Shown here: positions 10,165-18,733 of the stretch, piece by piece | Numbering within the stretch: position 1 is the first letter of the stretch | Layout of the letters: every line of letters starts with the position of its first letter | DNA from: Leclercia adecarboxylata | GTDB lineage: Bacteria; Pseudomonadota; Gammaproteobacteria; Enterobacterales; Enterobacteriaceae | Assembly (NCBI RefSeq): GCF_006874705.1 | Contig: NZ_CP035382.1 | Coordinates: 3,224,001 to 3,288,000 of the forward strand | DNA: 64,000 nt | Direction of reading: 5' to 3' | The notes under the pieces: model-generated | What the model saw: the letters and a program-made list of their open reading frames with translations, nothing else | The model's database searches: none | What the model was told of the DNA's origin: nothing | Made by a program: the position numbers and the translations under genes

Positions 10165-10798
10165 CCCGACCCTGAGCCACGTTTCGCCCCCGGTAAAGCA
10201 GGCAAAAGCGATCCGCCACCCGACGGATCAGGGAAAGATGCTGTTCGGCCAGCAGCACCGATAATCCCAGCTCCCGGTTGAACCTGAGCAGCAGCTGCGC
10301 CAGCTTGAGGGTAAACAGCTGGCCGGTGCCGCGGCTGGGCTCGTCGAGGATCAGCAGGCGAGGGCGGGTGACCAGCGCGTTAGCCAGTGCCAGCTGGTAC
10401 TGCTGGTCGTCATTAAGCCCCGAGGCCCGATGCTGGCGCAGCGGGTACAGCTCCGGAAAGAACTCAAAAACGTCGCGGCTTACCGATCCGCCCGCGACGC
10501 CTTTCGCCATCCGCGCGACATGCAGATTCTCCTCTACCGTCAGTTGCGAAAAGATCCGCCGGTCCTGTGGCACAAAGCTGATCCCCTCTCCTGGACGGGT
10601 CTCTGGCCCGGCGTCATGCCAGACCATGGTGCCGCTGGCGATGGGCAGCAGCCCGGCAATACAGCTCACGAGGGTGGTTTTCCCCATTCCGGGCAGCCCG
10701 ACGACGCCGGTGCAGAGGCCGGGAGGGAGATCGAGGTCAACGTTCCACAGGGTGTGGCGATCCCCGTAATACTGGTTTACGGCGCGCAGGCTTAACAT
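10103..10798 (-). CDS. Orphan UrtE/LivF-like ABC transporter ATP-binding protein
   Basis: The protein has 231 residues with Walker A GLPGMGKTT, Q-loop VPQDRRIF, Walker B LLILDEPSRG and H-loop AEQH. It most resembles the branched-chain amino acid/urea ATPases LivF and UrtE. The signature motif, normally LSGGQQ, reads SGLNDDQQ, so both signature glycines after Ser are altered; ATP hydrolysis may be weak or lost. No permease or binding-protein gene is nearby. The start at 10798 is preceded by AAAGGAGCACTACC. It is absent between bioD and uvrB in E. coli and overlaps the bioD end by 62 bases. The substrate is unknown. Confidence 0.75.
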   Translation of the reverse strand: MLSLRAVNQYYGDRHTLWNVDLDLPPGLCTGVVGLPGMGKTTLVSCIAGLLPIASGTMVWHDAGPETRPGEGISFVPQDRRIFSQLTVEENLHVARMAKGVAGGSVSRDVFEFFPELYPLRQHRASGLNDDQQYQLALANALVTRPRLLILDEPSRGTGQLFTLKLAQLLLRFNRELGLSVLLAEQHLSLIRRVADRFCLLYRGRNVAQGRVSELDDPLIAHWMGPTASAQ

Positions 10799-11124
10799 GG
10801 TAGTGCTCCTTTTCAGGCATCGGTGACACCTGATGCTCTGCAAGACTCTTGCCACAGCCCAAAAAAAGGCGCTTAAACCTTCTTTTTTCGGATTAGGTTC
10901 AAAAATGCGCGCTGCGATGACAGGAACCTGCACTGCGTCGGTGCCCCGTTTTATGCACCTGGTGCAGGTACTATTTTGGTTAAAATGTGAGCAATGCCTC
11001 ACCAGTTCGTTCGCTGATTTTTGTCATAAGATCGCCATAATTGGGTGATAAAAATTTTTTACCGTCGCGCTGGGGAGAAAAACCGGGAACGGGCCGAGTC
11101 ACGTTCCGTATGGCCTGGAGACAG
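10799..11124. other. Long upstream region of the ABC gene and uvrB, left half
   Basis: This AT-rich stretch between the divergent ABC gene and uvrB has no credible gene. A run of A/T tracts lies around 10860-10900. Promoters for the ABC gene are expected here but I could not assign one. The right half holds the sites listed separately. Confidence 0.5.
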
Positions 11125-11147
11125 TTATCCACTATTCCTGTGGATAA
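11125..11147. promoter_or_regulatory. Pair of inverted DnaA boxes upstream of uvrB
   Basis: TTATCCACT (11125-11133, one mismatch to the DnaA 9-mer) and TGTGGATAA (11139-11147, a perfect box in reverse) face each other across 5 bases. DnaA boxes have been reported in the E. coli uvrB control region. They lie about 400 bases before the uvrB start. Confidence 0.7.
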
Positions 11148-11449
11148 CCATGTGCATTAGAGTTAGAAAACACAAGGTAAGCGAGAGAATACGCGGCCTG
11201 CGCCTGAATTGCTGCGAAACGCGTCTTTTTGAAAACTTTATTGCAGATCAAGGCGTTAAATAAAAGCAATCATTGTCATCAAACTGTCAATCAGATGCGC
11301 TAAAGTTCGGCGGTTCGCCTTGACAAATGTTAAAAAACAAAAAATTCTGGGGATAACCGACCCCTGATGGAATTTTATCCCGTCACAGCCGAAATTTTGC
11401 GCAGCTTTGCTTGATTCCCGTTGCTGCTGGCACAAAACCACGCAGATGC

Positions 11450-11473
11450 TACTGGGTTTATATCCAGTATAAT
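11450..11473 (+). promoter_or_regulatory. LexA box and -10 element of the uvrB promoter
   Basis: TACTGGGTTTATATCCAGTA (11450-11469) is a perfect-armed palindrome of the SOS type (CTG, 10 bases, CAG). It is followed by and overlaps TATAAT at 11468-11473. LexA bound here would block RNA polymerase, as in E. coli uvrB. Confidence 0.88.
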
Positions 11474-11544
11474 TTACTGGCAAAAATAGCCATGAGGAGT
11501 AAAATTACACACCTGCCGTATTAATCATCATCAGGTCGCCGTTC

Positions 11545-13560
11545 ATGAGTAAACCGTTCAAACTGAATTCCGCTTTCCGTCCTTCTGGCGATCAGCCTGA
11601 AGCGATTCGCCGTCTGAAAGAGGGGCTGGAGGATGGGCTTGCACACCAGACGCTGCTGGGGGTGACCGGTTCGGGTAAAACCTTTACCGTCGCCAACGTG
11701 ATCGCCGATCTTCAGCGGCCCACCATGGTGCTGGCACCCAACAAAACCCTGGCTGCGCAGCTGTACGGCGAGATGAAAGAGTTCTTCCCCGAAAACGCGG
11801 TGGAGTATTTCGTCTCCTACTACGACTACTACCAGCCGGAAGCCTACGTCCCGAGCTCCGACACCTTTATTGAAAAGGATGCCTCGGTGAACGAGCATAT
11901 CGAGCAGATGCGTCTGTCCGCCACCAAGGCCTTGCTCGAGCGCCGCGACGTGGTGGTGGTAGCCTCGGTGTCAGCCATTTACGGCCTCGGCGACCCCGAT
12001 CTCTACCTGAAGATGATGCTGCACCTGACCCAGGGGATGATTATCGATCAGCGCGCCATCTTGCGGCGCCTGGCGGAGCTGCAATATACCCGCAACGATC
12101 AGGCATTTCAGCGCGGCACTTTCCGCGTTCGCGGCGAGGTCATCGACATCTTCCCGGCGGAATCGGACGACTTCGCGCTGCGCGTGGAGCTGTTTGATGA
12201 AGAGGTGGAGCGGCTGTCCCTGTTTGATCCGCTGACCGGCCACGTGGAGTCGATTATTCAGCGCTTCACCGTCTACCCCAAAACCCACTACGTTACCCCG
12301 CGCGAGCGCATCGTGCAGGCGATGGAAGATATCAAGGTAGAGCTGGCGGATCGCCGCAAGACCCTGCTGGACAACAACAAGCTGCTGGAAGAGCAGCGCA
12401 TCAGCCAGCGTACCCAGTTCGATCTCGAGATGATGAACGAGCTGGGCTACTGCTCCGGTATTGAAAACTACTCGCGCTATCTCTCCGGCCGCGGGCCGGG
12501 CGAGGCGCCGCCGACCCTGTTTGACTACCTGCCGGCGGATGGCCTGCTGGTGGTGGACGAATCCCACGTGACCATTCCGCAGATTGGCGGCATGTACCGC
12601 GGTGACCGGGCGCGTAAAGAGACCCTGGTGGAGTACGGCTTCCGTCTGCCGTCGGCGCTGGATAACCGCCCGATGAAGTTCGAAGAGTTTGAGGCGCTGG
12701 CGCCGCAAACCATCTACGTTTCCGCGACGCCGGGCAACTACGAGCTGGAGAAATCGGGCGATGAAGTGGTGGATCAGGTGGTGCGTCCGACCGGTCTGCT
12801 GGATCCGATTATCGAAGTGCGTCCGGTTGGCACCCAGGTGGACGATCTGCTGTCGGAGATCCGTGCCCGGGCGGCCATCAACGAGCGCGTGCTGGTCACC
12901 ACCCTGACCAAACGCATGGCGGAAGATCTGACCGAATACCTCGAGGAGCATGGCGAGAAGGTGCGCTATCTGCACTCGGATATCGACACCGTGGAACGTA
13001 TGGAGATCATCCGCGACCTGCGCCTTGGCGAGTTCGACGTGCTGGTGGGGATCAACCTGCTGCGTGAAGGGCTGGATATGCCGGAAGTGTCGCTGGTGGC
13101 GATTCTGGATGCCGATAAAGAGGGCTTCCTGCGCTCCGAGCGCTCGCTGATCCAGACCATTGGTCGTGCGGCGCGAAACGTCAACGGCAAAGCGATTCTT
13201 TACGGCGACAAGATCACCCCGTCAATGGCGAAAGCCATCGGCGAAACCGAACGCCGCCGCGAGAAGCAGCAGCGCTATAACGAAGAGCACGGCATTACGC
13301 CGCAGGGTCTGAACAAGAAGGTGGTGGATATCCTGGCGCTCGGCCAGAACATCGCCAAAACCAAAGCGAAGGGCCGCGGCAAGTCGCGCTCACCGGTGGA
13401 GGCCGATACCGTTGCCCTGACGCCGAAAGCGCTGCAGCAGAAGATTCACGAACTGGAAGGGCAGATGATGCAGCACGCGCAGAATCTGGAGTTCGAAGAG
13501 GCCGCGCAGATCCGCGACCAGCTACATCAGTTGCGGGATTTATTCATCGCCGCGTCGTAG
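11545..13560 (+). CDS. uvrB: Excinuclease ABC subunit UvrB
   Basis: UvrB is the DNA-damage-verification subunit of the UvrABC nucleotide excision repair nuclease. The protein has 671 residues (673 in E. coli). Walker A is GVTGSGKT at 39-46. The beta-hairpin that clamps DNA is marked by the Tyr-rich [12 protein letters not shown] near residue 92. Helicase motifs follow ([32 protein letters not shown]), and the C-terminal UVR motif ([20 protein letters not shown]) binds UvrA and UvrC. Regulation by LexA is expected from the box upstream. Confidence 0.98.
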   Translation: MSKPFKLNSAFRPSGDQPEAIRRLKEGLEDGLAHQTLLGVTGSGKTFTVANVIADLQRPTMVLAPNKTLAAQLYGEMKEFFPENAVEYFVSYYDYYQPEAYVPSSDTFIEKDASVNEHIEQMRLSATKALLERRDVVVVASVSAIYGLGDPDLYLKMMLHLTQGMIIDQRAILRRLAELQYTRNDQAFQRGTFRVRGEVIDIFPAESDDFALRVELFDEEVERLSLFDPLTGHVESIIQRFTVYPKTHYVTPRERIVQAMEDIKVELADRRKTLLDNNKLLEEQRISQRTQFDLEMMNELGYCSGIENYSRYLSGRGPGEAPPTLFDYLPADGLLVVDESHVTIPQIGGMYRGDRARKETLVEYGFRLPSALDNRPMKFEEFEALAPQTIYVSATPGNYELEKSGDEVVDQVVRPTGLLDPIIEVRPVGTQVDDLLSEIRARAAINERVLVTTLTKRMAEDLTEYLEEHGEKVRYLHSDIDTVERMEIIRDLRLGEFDVLVGINLLREGLDMPEVSLVAILDADKEGFLRSERSLIQTIGRAARNVNGKAILYGDKITPSMAKAIGETERRREKQQRYNEEHGITPQGLNKKVVDILALGQNIAKTKAKGRGKSRSPVEADTVALTPKALQQKIHELEGQMMQHAQNLEFEEAAQIRDQLHQLRDLFIAAS

Positions 13561-13565
13561 TTTGT

Positions 13566-13642
13566 GCCCGGTGGCGCTGCGCTTACCGGGCCTACGAACG
13601 GCTTTAAACTTGTAGGCCCGGTAAGCGCTAGCGCCACCGGGC
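13566..13642. repeat. BIME: two REP units in inverted orientation
   Basis: REP units at 13566-13595 and 13612-13642 are near reverse complements of each other (GCCCGGTGGCGC / GCGCCACCGGGC). They lie between the convergent uvrB and ybhK genes, where they can fold and protect or terminate both messages. Confidence 0.88.
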
Positions 13643-13660
13643 GATAAAGGCCGCACAGTC

Positions 13661-14569
13661 TTAACCCAACGCCTGCACCGCCTTCTCCAGCGCCACGCGC
13701 AGTAAATGCCGGTCATGGCGGTACTTAATATCGCTCGCCTCAAGTGGCTCCTGCACTACCACCCGGCCTTCCATGCCTGATACATCAGTACAAGGCCCGA
13801 CCACCACCGCATCGATAATCTTTTTCCCGACATACTGCTCCATCAGGGCCAGCTTAGCGGGCAGCGAAAGCCCGGCGGCGGCAGGGCTGAGCTCGCGACC
13901 CAGATTGCCGATGTAAACCACGGGGGCAGGCGTCCGGCGCAGCGCCTGGGCCAGCTCGTTGTTCAGCAGCAGCGGCATCAGGCTGGTGTAAAAACTGCCC
14001 GGGCCGATCAAAATTAAATCTGCTTCACCAATGGCCTCAACTGCTTCACGGGTCGCCGGAACCGTGGGGTAGAGCATCAGCTCTTTCGGCGGCAGAACCA
14101 GCTGGTCGATATTCACTTCGCCATACACTTCATGGTCGTTACTGTCGATGGCCATCAAATCCACCGGAAGTTCGGACATCGGAATCAAAAACGCATCCAC
14201 TTTTAGCAGGTTGCGGATTAAATTGATCGCCTCCAGAGGCCGCACGCTGAGATGATCCAGCGCCTTTAACATCAGATTTCCGAGGTTATGCCCCGAAAGT
14301 TCGCCATTACCGCCAAAACGATACTCAAACATCGCGGAAGCGACGCTGGGTTCGGTGATAAGTTGATTTAAACAGTTGCGCATATCACCCCAGGCGATGC
14401 CCCCTTCGGCGCGACGAATGCGTCCGGTTGAGCCGCCGTTATCGGTGGTGGTAACGATCCCGGTAAGCCGTGAGCCGAGCGATGACAAGGAGGACATCAC
14501 CCGGCCCAGTCCGTGTCCTCCGCCGAGAGCGACGACGCGGTCGAGATCCGCAAAAGTGCGATTGCGCAT
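13661..14569 (-). CDS. ybhK: YvcK-family protein YbhK
   Basis: This 302-residue protein belongs to the YvcK/CofD-like family (gluconeogenesis factor), the same length as E. coli YbhK. It opens with a nucleotide-binding-like loop [15 protein letters not shown] (about residues 14-28). [13 protein letters not shown] (about 41-53) and [15 protein letters not shown] (about 185-199) are the family's conserved segments. Bacillus YvcK binds UDP-sugars and is needed for growth on gluconeogenic carbon sources; the role in enterobacteria is not clear. It is divergent from moaA. Confidence 0.93.
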   Translation of the reverse strand: MRNRTFADLDRVVALGGGHGLGRVMSSLSSLGSRLTGIVTTTDNGGSTGRIRRAEGGIAWGDMRNCLNQLITEPSVASAMFEYRFGGNGELSGHNLGNLMLKALDHLSVRPLEAINLIRNLLKVDAFLIPMSELPVDLMAIDSNDHEVYGEVNIDQLVLPPKELMLYPTVPATREAVEAIGEADLILIGPGSFYTSLMPLLLNNELAQALRRTPAPVVYIGNLGRELSPAAAGLSLPAKLALMEQYVGKKIIDAVVVGPCTDVSGMEGRVVVQEPLEASDIKYRHDRHLLRVALEKAVQALG

Positions 14570-14709
14570 AGAAATTCCTTAGTAAGACGAACATCTTAAC
14601 AGTAACTCAACTACCCCTAAATGACGATGTCCCGCCCGGGGCAAAATGACATATATCAATGCATTAATTTTATAATGACGTATTCTGAATCGAAATGGCA
14701 CGAACATGT

Positions 14710-14733
14710 CGATATATACAACTTTATATAGCG
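14710..14733. promoter_or_regulatory. Putative ModE-type site upstream of moaA
   Basis: CGATATATA (14710-14718), 6 bases, then TATATAGCG (14725-14733) form an imperfect palindrome that resembles the molybdate-responsive ModE site (CG-TATATA halves). In E. coli ModE-molybdate activates moa. It lies about 200 bases before moaA. Confidence 0.5.
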
Positions 14734-14809
14734 AAAGACGATAATAGCGAAACTGCTTTTAACACGCTACTATCGGCATAACCACGTTTTCTTAATCGAA
14801 AACATACAC

Positions 14810-14916
14810 TCTAGCCTTTGCGCCTGTGTCGACAGATATGGTGCTCTGGCCGTGGCGGTTTCGCCACCAGGGTACAGAAAGAAATGACTGTGCCTCCCGT
14901 ATCAGGAAAGGTGTAC
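14810..14916 (+). ncRNA. Molybdenum-cofactor (Moco) riboswitch in the moaA leader
   Basis: The leader of moaA keeps the blocks of the E. coli Moco RNA as I remember it: an ACTCTAGCC start, GGTGCTCTGGCCGTG, a variable hairpin (GGCGGTTTCGCC), CCAGGGT, AGAAATGACT, GCCTCCCGTATC and AGGAAAGGTGTAC just before the start codon. In E. coli this RNA senses Moco and lowers moa translation when cofactor is plentiful. The right end contains the ribosome-binding site. Exact ends are approximate. Confidence 0.85.
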
Positions 14917-15906
14917 ATGGCTTCACAACTTACCGATGCATTCGCGCGTAAGTTTTTTTACCTGCGTTTGTCGATTACCGATGTGTGCAATTTCCGTTGC
15001 ACCTACTGCCTGCCGGACGGCTACAAACCCGGCGGTATCACCAATAACGGCTTTCTCTCCGTGGACGAAGTCCGCCGCGTGACGCGCGCGTTTGCCGCCA
15101 TGGGAACAGAAAAGGTCCGTCTTACCGGCGGCGAACCCTCGCTGCGCCGTGACTTCACCGACATCATTGCCGCAGTACGTGAAAACGACGTCATCCGCCA
15201 GATTGCGGTCACCACTAACGGTTATCGCCTTGCGCGCGATGTCGCCGACTGGCGCGATGCGGGGCTCACGGCCATCAACGTCAGTGTCGACAGTCTGGAT
15301 GCCCGCCAGTTTCACGCCATCACCGGCCAGGATAAATTCCACCAGGTGATGGAGGGCATCGATGCAGCCTTTGCGGCCGGCTTCGACAAGGTGAAGGTCA
15401 ACACCGTGCTGATGCGCGATGTGAACCATCATCAGCTGGATACCTTCCTGGCGTGGATCAAGCCCCGCCGCATCCAACTGCGCTTTATCGAGCTGATGGA
15501 AACCGGCGAGGGCAGCGACCTGTTCTCCCGCCATCACATCTCCGGCATGGTGCTGCGCGATGAACTGCTCAAACGCGGCTGGATCCATCAGCTTCGCCAG
15601 CGCAGCGACGGCCCGGCACAGGTCTTTTGTCACCCCGACTACGAAGGGGAGATCGGTCTTATCATGCCGTATGAAAAAGACTTCTGCGCCAGCTGCAACC
15701 GCCTGCGCGTCTCGTCGGTGGGTAAACTGCACCTGTGCCTGTTTGGCGACGGCGGCGTCGACCTGCGCGATTTGCTGGCCGATGACGCCCAGCAGCAGGC
15801 GCTGGAAGCGCGCATTTCTGAGGCGCTGATGCACAAAAAACAGACCCATTTCCTGCATCAGGGCAACACCGGGATCACCCAGAACCTGTCCTACATAGGC
15901 GGGTAA
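14917..15906 (+). CDS. moaA: GTP 3',8-cyclase MoaA
   Basis: MoaA is a radical-SAM enzyme that starts molybdopterin synthesis by rearranging GTP to 3',8-cyclo-7,8-dihydro-GTP. The protein has 329 residues, the E. coli length. The N-terminal cluster cysteines are C24, C28 and C31 ([10 protein letters not shown]), and the C-terminal cluster includes CASC near residue 257. It ends in Gly-Gly, needed for activity in the family. The frame is open upstream, but the ATG at 14917 follows AGGAAAGG inside the riboswitch. First gene of moaABCDE. Confidence 0.97.
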   Translation: MASQLTDAFARKFFYLRLSITDVCNFRCTYCLPDGYKPGGITNNGFLSVDEVRRVTRAFAAMGTEKVRLTGGEPSLRRDFTDIIAAVRENDVIRQIAVTTNGYRLARDVADWRDAGLTAINVSVDSLDARQFHAITGQDKFHQVMEGIDAAFAAGFDKVKVNTVLMRDVNHHQLDTFLAWIKPRRIQLRFIELMETGEGSDLFSRHHISGMVLRDELLKRGWIHQLRQRSDGPAQVFCHPDYEGEIGLIMPYEKDFCASCNRLRVSSVGKLHLCLFGDGGVDLRDLLADDAQQQALEARISEALMHKKQTHFLHQGNTGITQNLSYIGG

Positions 15907-15925
15907 TCGCAAAAGGAACCAGAAG

Positions 15926-16438
15926 ATGAGTCAGGTAAACGCTGAATTTATCCCGACGCGTATTGCTATCCTTACCGTTTCCGAACGCCGCGGCGAAGAG
16001 GATGATACCTCCGGCCACTGGCTGCGCGATGCGGCCCATGAGGCGGGGCATCAGATCGTCGACAAGAGCATCGTCAAAGAGAACCGCTACGCCATTCGCG
16101 CGGAAGTGTCGCGCTGGGTCGCCAGCGACAACGTTCAGGTAGTGCTGATCACCGGCGGCACCGGGTTTACCACGGGCGACCAGGCCCCCGAGGCGCTGCT
16201 GCCGCTGTTCGATCGCGAGATTGAAGGCTTCGGGGAAGTGTTCCGCATGCTCTCGTTCGAAGAGATTGGCACCTCCACGTTGCAGTCGCGCGCCGTGGCC
16301 GGGATCGCCAACAATACGGTGATTTTTGCCATGCCGGGCTCCACTAAAGCCTGCCGTACCGCATGGGAAAACATCATTGCCCCGCAGCTGGATGCCCGTA
16401 CGCGTCCGTGTAATTTCCATCCTCATCTGAAGAAGTAA
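15926..16438 (+). CDS. moaB: Molybdopterin adenylyltransferase-like MoaB
   Basis: This 170-residue MoaB/MogA-fold protein has the E. coli length. The conserved VLITGGTGFTTGD loop (about residues 72-84) is the molybdopterin-binding motif of the fold. In E. coli MogA does the adenylation and MoaB's own role is unclear; in organisms without MogA it takes over the reaction. It lies 19 bases after moaA and 3 bases before moaC. Confidence 0.96.
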   Translation: MSQVNAEFIPTRIAILTVSERRGEEDDTSGHWLRDAAHEAGHQIVDKSIVKENRYAIRAEVSRWVASDNVQVVLITGGTGFTTGDQAPEALLPLFDREIEGFGEVFRMLSFEEIGTSTLQSRAVAGIANNTVIFAMPGSTKACRTAWENIIAPQLDARTRPCNFHPHLKK

Positions 16439-16441
16439 GCT

Positions 16442-16927
16442 ATGTCGCAACTGACCCACATTAACGCCGCTGGCGAAGCGCATATGGTGGATGTCTCCGC
16501 CAAGGCCGAGACCGTGCGTGAAGCCCGCGCGGAAGCGTTCGTCACCATGCTTCCCGAGACACTGGCAATGATCGTTGACGGCAGCCACCACAAAGGGGAC
16601 GTCTTCGCCACGGCGCGGATCGCCGGGATCCAGGCGGCGAAACGCACCTGGGATCTTATCCCGCTGTGCCATCCCCTGATGCTGAGCAAGGTCGAGGTCA
16701 ACCTGCGGGCCGAGCCGGAGCATAACCGGGTGCGCATCGAATCACTGTGCCGCCTGACGGGAAAAACCGGGGTGGAGATGGAAGCCTTAACCGCTGCCTC
16801 CGTGGCGGCATTGACCATCTACGACATGTGCAAAGCGGTGCAGAAAGATATGGTCATCGGCCCGGTTCGCCTGCTGGCGAAAAGCGGCGGTAAATCAGGT
16901 GATTTCAGGGTACAAGATAATGATTAA
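16442..16927 (+). CDS. moaC: Cyclic pyranopterin monophosphate synthase MoaC
   Basis: MoaC converts the MoaA product to cyclic pyranopterin monophosphate. The 161-residue protein has the E. coli length. Active-site regions are visible as [11 protein letters not shown] (about residues 72-82) and [23 protein letters not shown] (about 111-133, with the catalytic Asp and Lys). It overlaps moaD by 8 bases. Confidence 0.97.
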   Translation: MSQLTHINAAGEAHMVDVSAKAETVREARAEAFVTMLPETLAMIVDGSHHKGDVFATARIAGIQAAKRTWDLIPLCHPLMLSKVEVNLRAEPEHNRVRIESLCRLTGKTGVEMEALTAASVAALTIYDMCKAVQKDMVIGPVRLLAKSGGKSGDFRVQDND

Positions 16928-17165
16928 AGTGCTGTTTTTTGCGCAGGTGCGCGAGCTGGTGAACACCGACAGCCTGACGCTGGAGAGTGAGTTCGATACC
17001 GTGGAGGCGCTGCGGGCGCATCTGGCGGCGCAGAGCGATCGCTGGGCGCTGGCGCTGGACGCGGGCAAACTGCTGGCGGCGGTCAACCAGACGCTGGTGG
17101 AGTTCACTCATCCGGTCAAACCGGGCGATGAGGTAGCTTTCTTTCCACCGGTGACCGGAGGTTGA
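16920..17165 (+). CDS. moaD: Molybdopterin synthase sulfur carrier subunit MoaD
   Basis: MoaD is a ubiquitin-like sulfur carrier of 81 residues. The C-terminal Gly-Gly (PPVTGG), which is thiocarboxylated by MoeB and feeds sulfur to MoaE, is intact. The start at 16920 lies inside the end of moaC, and moaE follows after 1 base, so the small and large subunits of molybdopterin synthase are made side by side. Confidence 0.96.
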   Translation: MIKVLFFAQVRELVNTDSLTLESEFDTVEALRAHLAAQSDRWALALDAGKLLAAVNQTLVEFTHPVKPGDEVAFFPPVTGG

Positions 17166-17166
17166 G

Positions 17167-17619
17167 ATGACTGACACCAAAATCGTGGTCGATCAGGCGC
17201 GTTTCAACGTCGGCACGGAGTACAGCTGGCTGGCGGAGCGCGACGAAGACGGGGCGGTGGTCACCTTCACCGGCAAAGTGCGCAACCATAATCTGGGCGA
17301 CAGCGTGAAGGCCCTGACCCTTGAGCACTATCCGGGCATGACCGAAAAGGCGCTGGCGGAGATCGTCGACCAGGCGCGCGAGCGCTGGCCGCTCGGCCGG
17401 GTAACGGTGATCCACCGCATCGGCGAGATGTGGCCCGGGGAAGAGATCGTCTTCGTGGGCGTCACCAGCGCCCATCGCGGCAGCGCCTTTGCCGCAGGCG
17501 AGTTTATTATGGATTATCTGAAAACCCGCGCCCCGTTCTGGAAGCGCGAAGCCACGCCGGAAGGGGATCGCTGGGTAGAGTCCCGGGACAGCGACAAGGA
17601 AGCCGCCAGCCGCTGGTAG
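17167..17619 (+). CDS. moaE: Molybdopterin synthase catalytic subunit MoaE
   Basis: MoaE is the catalytic large subunit that, with MoaD, adds the dithiolene sulfurs to cyclic pyranopterin monophosphate. The protein has 150 residues, the E. coli length. Conserved segments include GAVVTFTGKVRNHN (about residues 31-44), LEHYPGM, and FWKREATPEGDRWVES near the end, which holds the catalytic lysines. Last gene of moaABCDE. Confidence 0.97.
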   Translation: MTDTKIVVDQARFNVGTEYSWLAERDEDGAVVTFTGKVRNHNLGDSVKALTLEHYPGMTEKALAEIVDQARERWPLGRVTVIHRIGEMWPGEEIVFVGVTSAHRGSAFAAGEFIMDYLKTRAPFWKREATPEGDRWVESRDSDKEAASRW

Positions 17620-17676
17620 CCGGATTGGCGGGATGTACTAGTCTTTAACATGCGTCCACTTAAAAAGGAGTGCGTT

Positions 17677-18381
17677 ATGGACAGATTTCCCCGTTCCGAT
17701 TCCATCGTGCAGACCCGCAGCGGCCTGCAAACCTATATGGCGCAGGTCTATGGCTGGATGACCTGCGGACTGCTGCTTACCGCGTTTGTCGCCTGGTTTT
17801 CAGCAAACACGCCTGCCGTAATGATGTTCGTTTCCTCCAGCAAAATTACCTTCTTTGGTCTGATTATCGCCCAGCTGGCGCTGGTGTTTGTCCTCTCCGG
17901 GCTGGTGCATAAGCTCAGTGCCGGGATGGCGACCACGCTGTTCATGCTCTATTCGGCGCTTACCGGCCTGACGCTCTCCAGCATCTTCATCGTCTATACC
18001 TACTCCTCCATTGCCAGCACCTTCGTGGTGGCGGGCGGGATGTTTGGCGCGATGAGCCTCTACGGCTACACCACCAAACGCGACCTGAGCGGCTTTGGCA
18101 ACATGCTGTTTATGGCGCTGATTGGTATCGTGCTGGCCTCGCTGGTGAACTTCTGGCTGAAGAGCGAAGCGCTGATGTGGGCGGTGACCTATATCGGGGT
18201 GATTGTGTTTGTCGGCCTGACGGCCTACGACACGCAGAAGCTGAAAAATATCGGAGAGCAGATTGACGTGCGTGACAGTTCAAACCTGCGTAAATACTCG
18301 ATTCTCGGGGCGCTGACCCTCTATCTGGACTTCATCAACCTGTTCCTGATGCTGCTGCGCATCTTCGGCAACCGCCGTTAA
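17677..18381 (+). CDS. ybhL: BAX inhibitor-1 family inner-membrane protein YbhL
   Basis: This 234-residue protein of the Bax-inhibitor-1/YccA family has the E. coli length. About seven hydrophobic segments span the protein, and the C-terminal GLTAYDTQKLK motif carries the Asp proposed to sense pH or calcium in the family. The start ATG at 17677 follows AAAAAGGAGTGCGTT; the upstream ATG at 17650 lacks a ribosome site. The cellular role is unknown. In E. coli ybhM comes next; here an accessory island follows. Confidence 0.94.
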   Translation: MDRFPRSDSIVQTRSGLQTYMAQVYGWMTCGLLLTAFVAWFSANTPAVMMFVSSSKITFFGLIIAQLALVFVLSGLVHKLSAGMATTLFMLYSALTGLTLSSIFIVYTYSSIASTFVVAGGMFGAMSLYGYTTKRDLSGFGNMLFMALIGIVLASLVNFWLKSEALMWAVTYIGVIVFVGLTAYDTQKLKNIGEQIDVRDSSNLRKYSILGALTLYLDFINLFLMLLRIFGNRR

Positions 18382-18385
18382 GGGT

Positions 18386-18418
18386 GATGCCCGGCAGCGC
18401 GATGCTTGCCGGGCCTAC
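18386..18418. repeat. REP palindrome after ybhL
   Basis: A single REP unit (GATGCCCGGCAGCGCGATGC, ending GCCGGGCCTAC) lies 5 bases after the ybhL stop. It marks the last core sequence before the island. Confidence 0.85.
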
Positions 18419-18440
18419 AAGGGATATCTCACTCTCAATT

Positions 18441-18627
18441 ATGGGGTGTACGGTCCGGTGACATCATGAACACTTGTTCGGGGACATAGTAGACACCTAC
18501 AACTAAGGCATAAGAACCCCCTGTTATGGAGTCGCTTATGTCGTGGGATGCGAGAGATACCATGTCATTACGTACCGAATTTTTATTGTTCGCCTCGCAG
18601 GCGCTGCAAAAAGCGGTCAGCATTTGA
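18441..18627 (+). pseudogene. IS481-like transposase remnant (5' end only)
   Basis: An ATG at 18538 (GGAG 8 bases upstream) opens a 29-codon frame whose first 21 residues, MSWDARDTMSLRTEFLLFAS, match the N terminus of IS481-family transposases as I know them (M-W-D-x-R-D-T-M-S-L-R-x-E-F). After SQ the similarity stops and the frame ends at TGA 18627, so the rest of the element is deleted. The 100 bases before the ATG, with GGTGACATCATGAACAC and GGGGACATAGTAGACACC, look like the IS end and leader. No right end of the element was found. Confidence 0.6.
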
Positions 18628-18638
18628 GATTCCTCCGC
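18622..18638 (+). repeat. Left copy of 17-bp direct repeat flanking the T6SS module
   Basis: ATTTGAGATTCCTCCGC occurs here and again at 24241-24257 in the same orientation, on either side of the vgrG-to-Tle module. A related half copy, CAGAATTTGA, follows at 18645-18654 and also matches the right copy. Confidence 0.75.
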
Positions 18639-18733
18639 AATTTTCAGAATTTGACTCCTGTTCCAGCCATTTACAGCTTACCCCCGCCGTGCAACCATCC
18701 CTCATTAACCCCAATATTAATTGAGCCTTTGTT

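Noticed and set aside
11045..11263. 72-codon frame upstream of uvrB
   Set aside because: It covers the DnaA box pair, has no recognisable domain and no clear ribosome site; better explained as control DNA.
11971..12975. 334-codon minus-strand frame inside uvrB
   Set aside because: Shadow of uvrB, which has all helicase motifs in the other frame.
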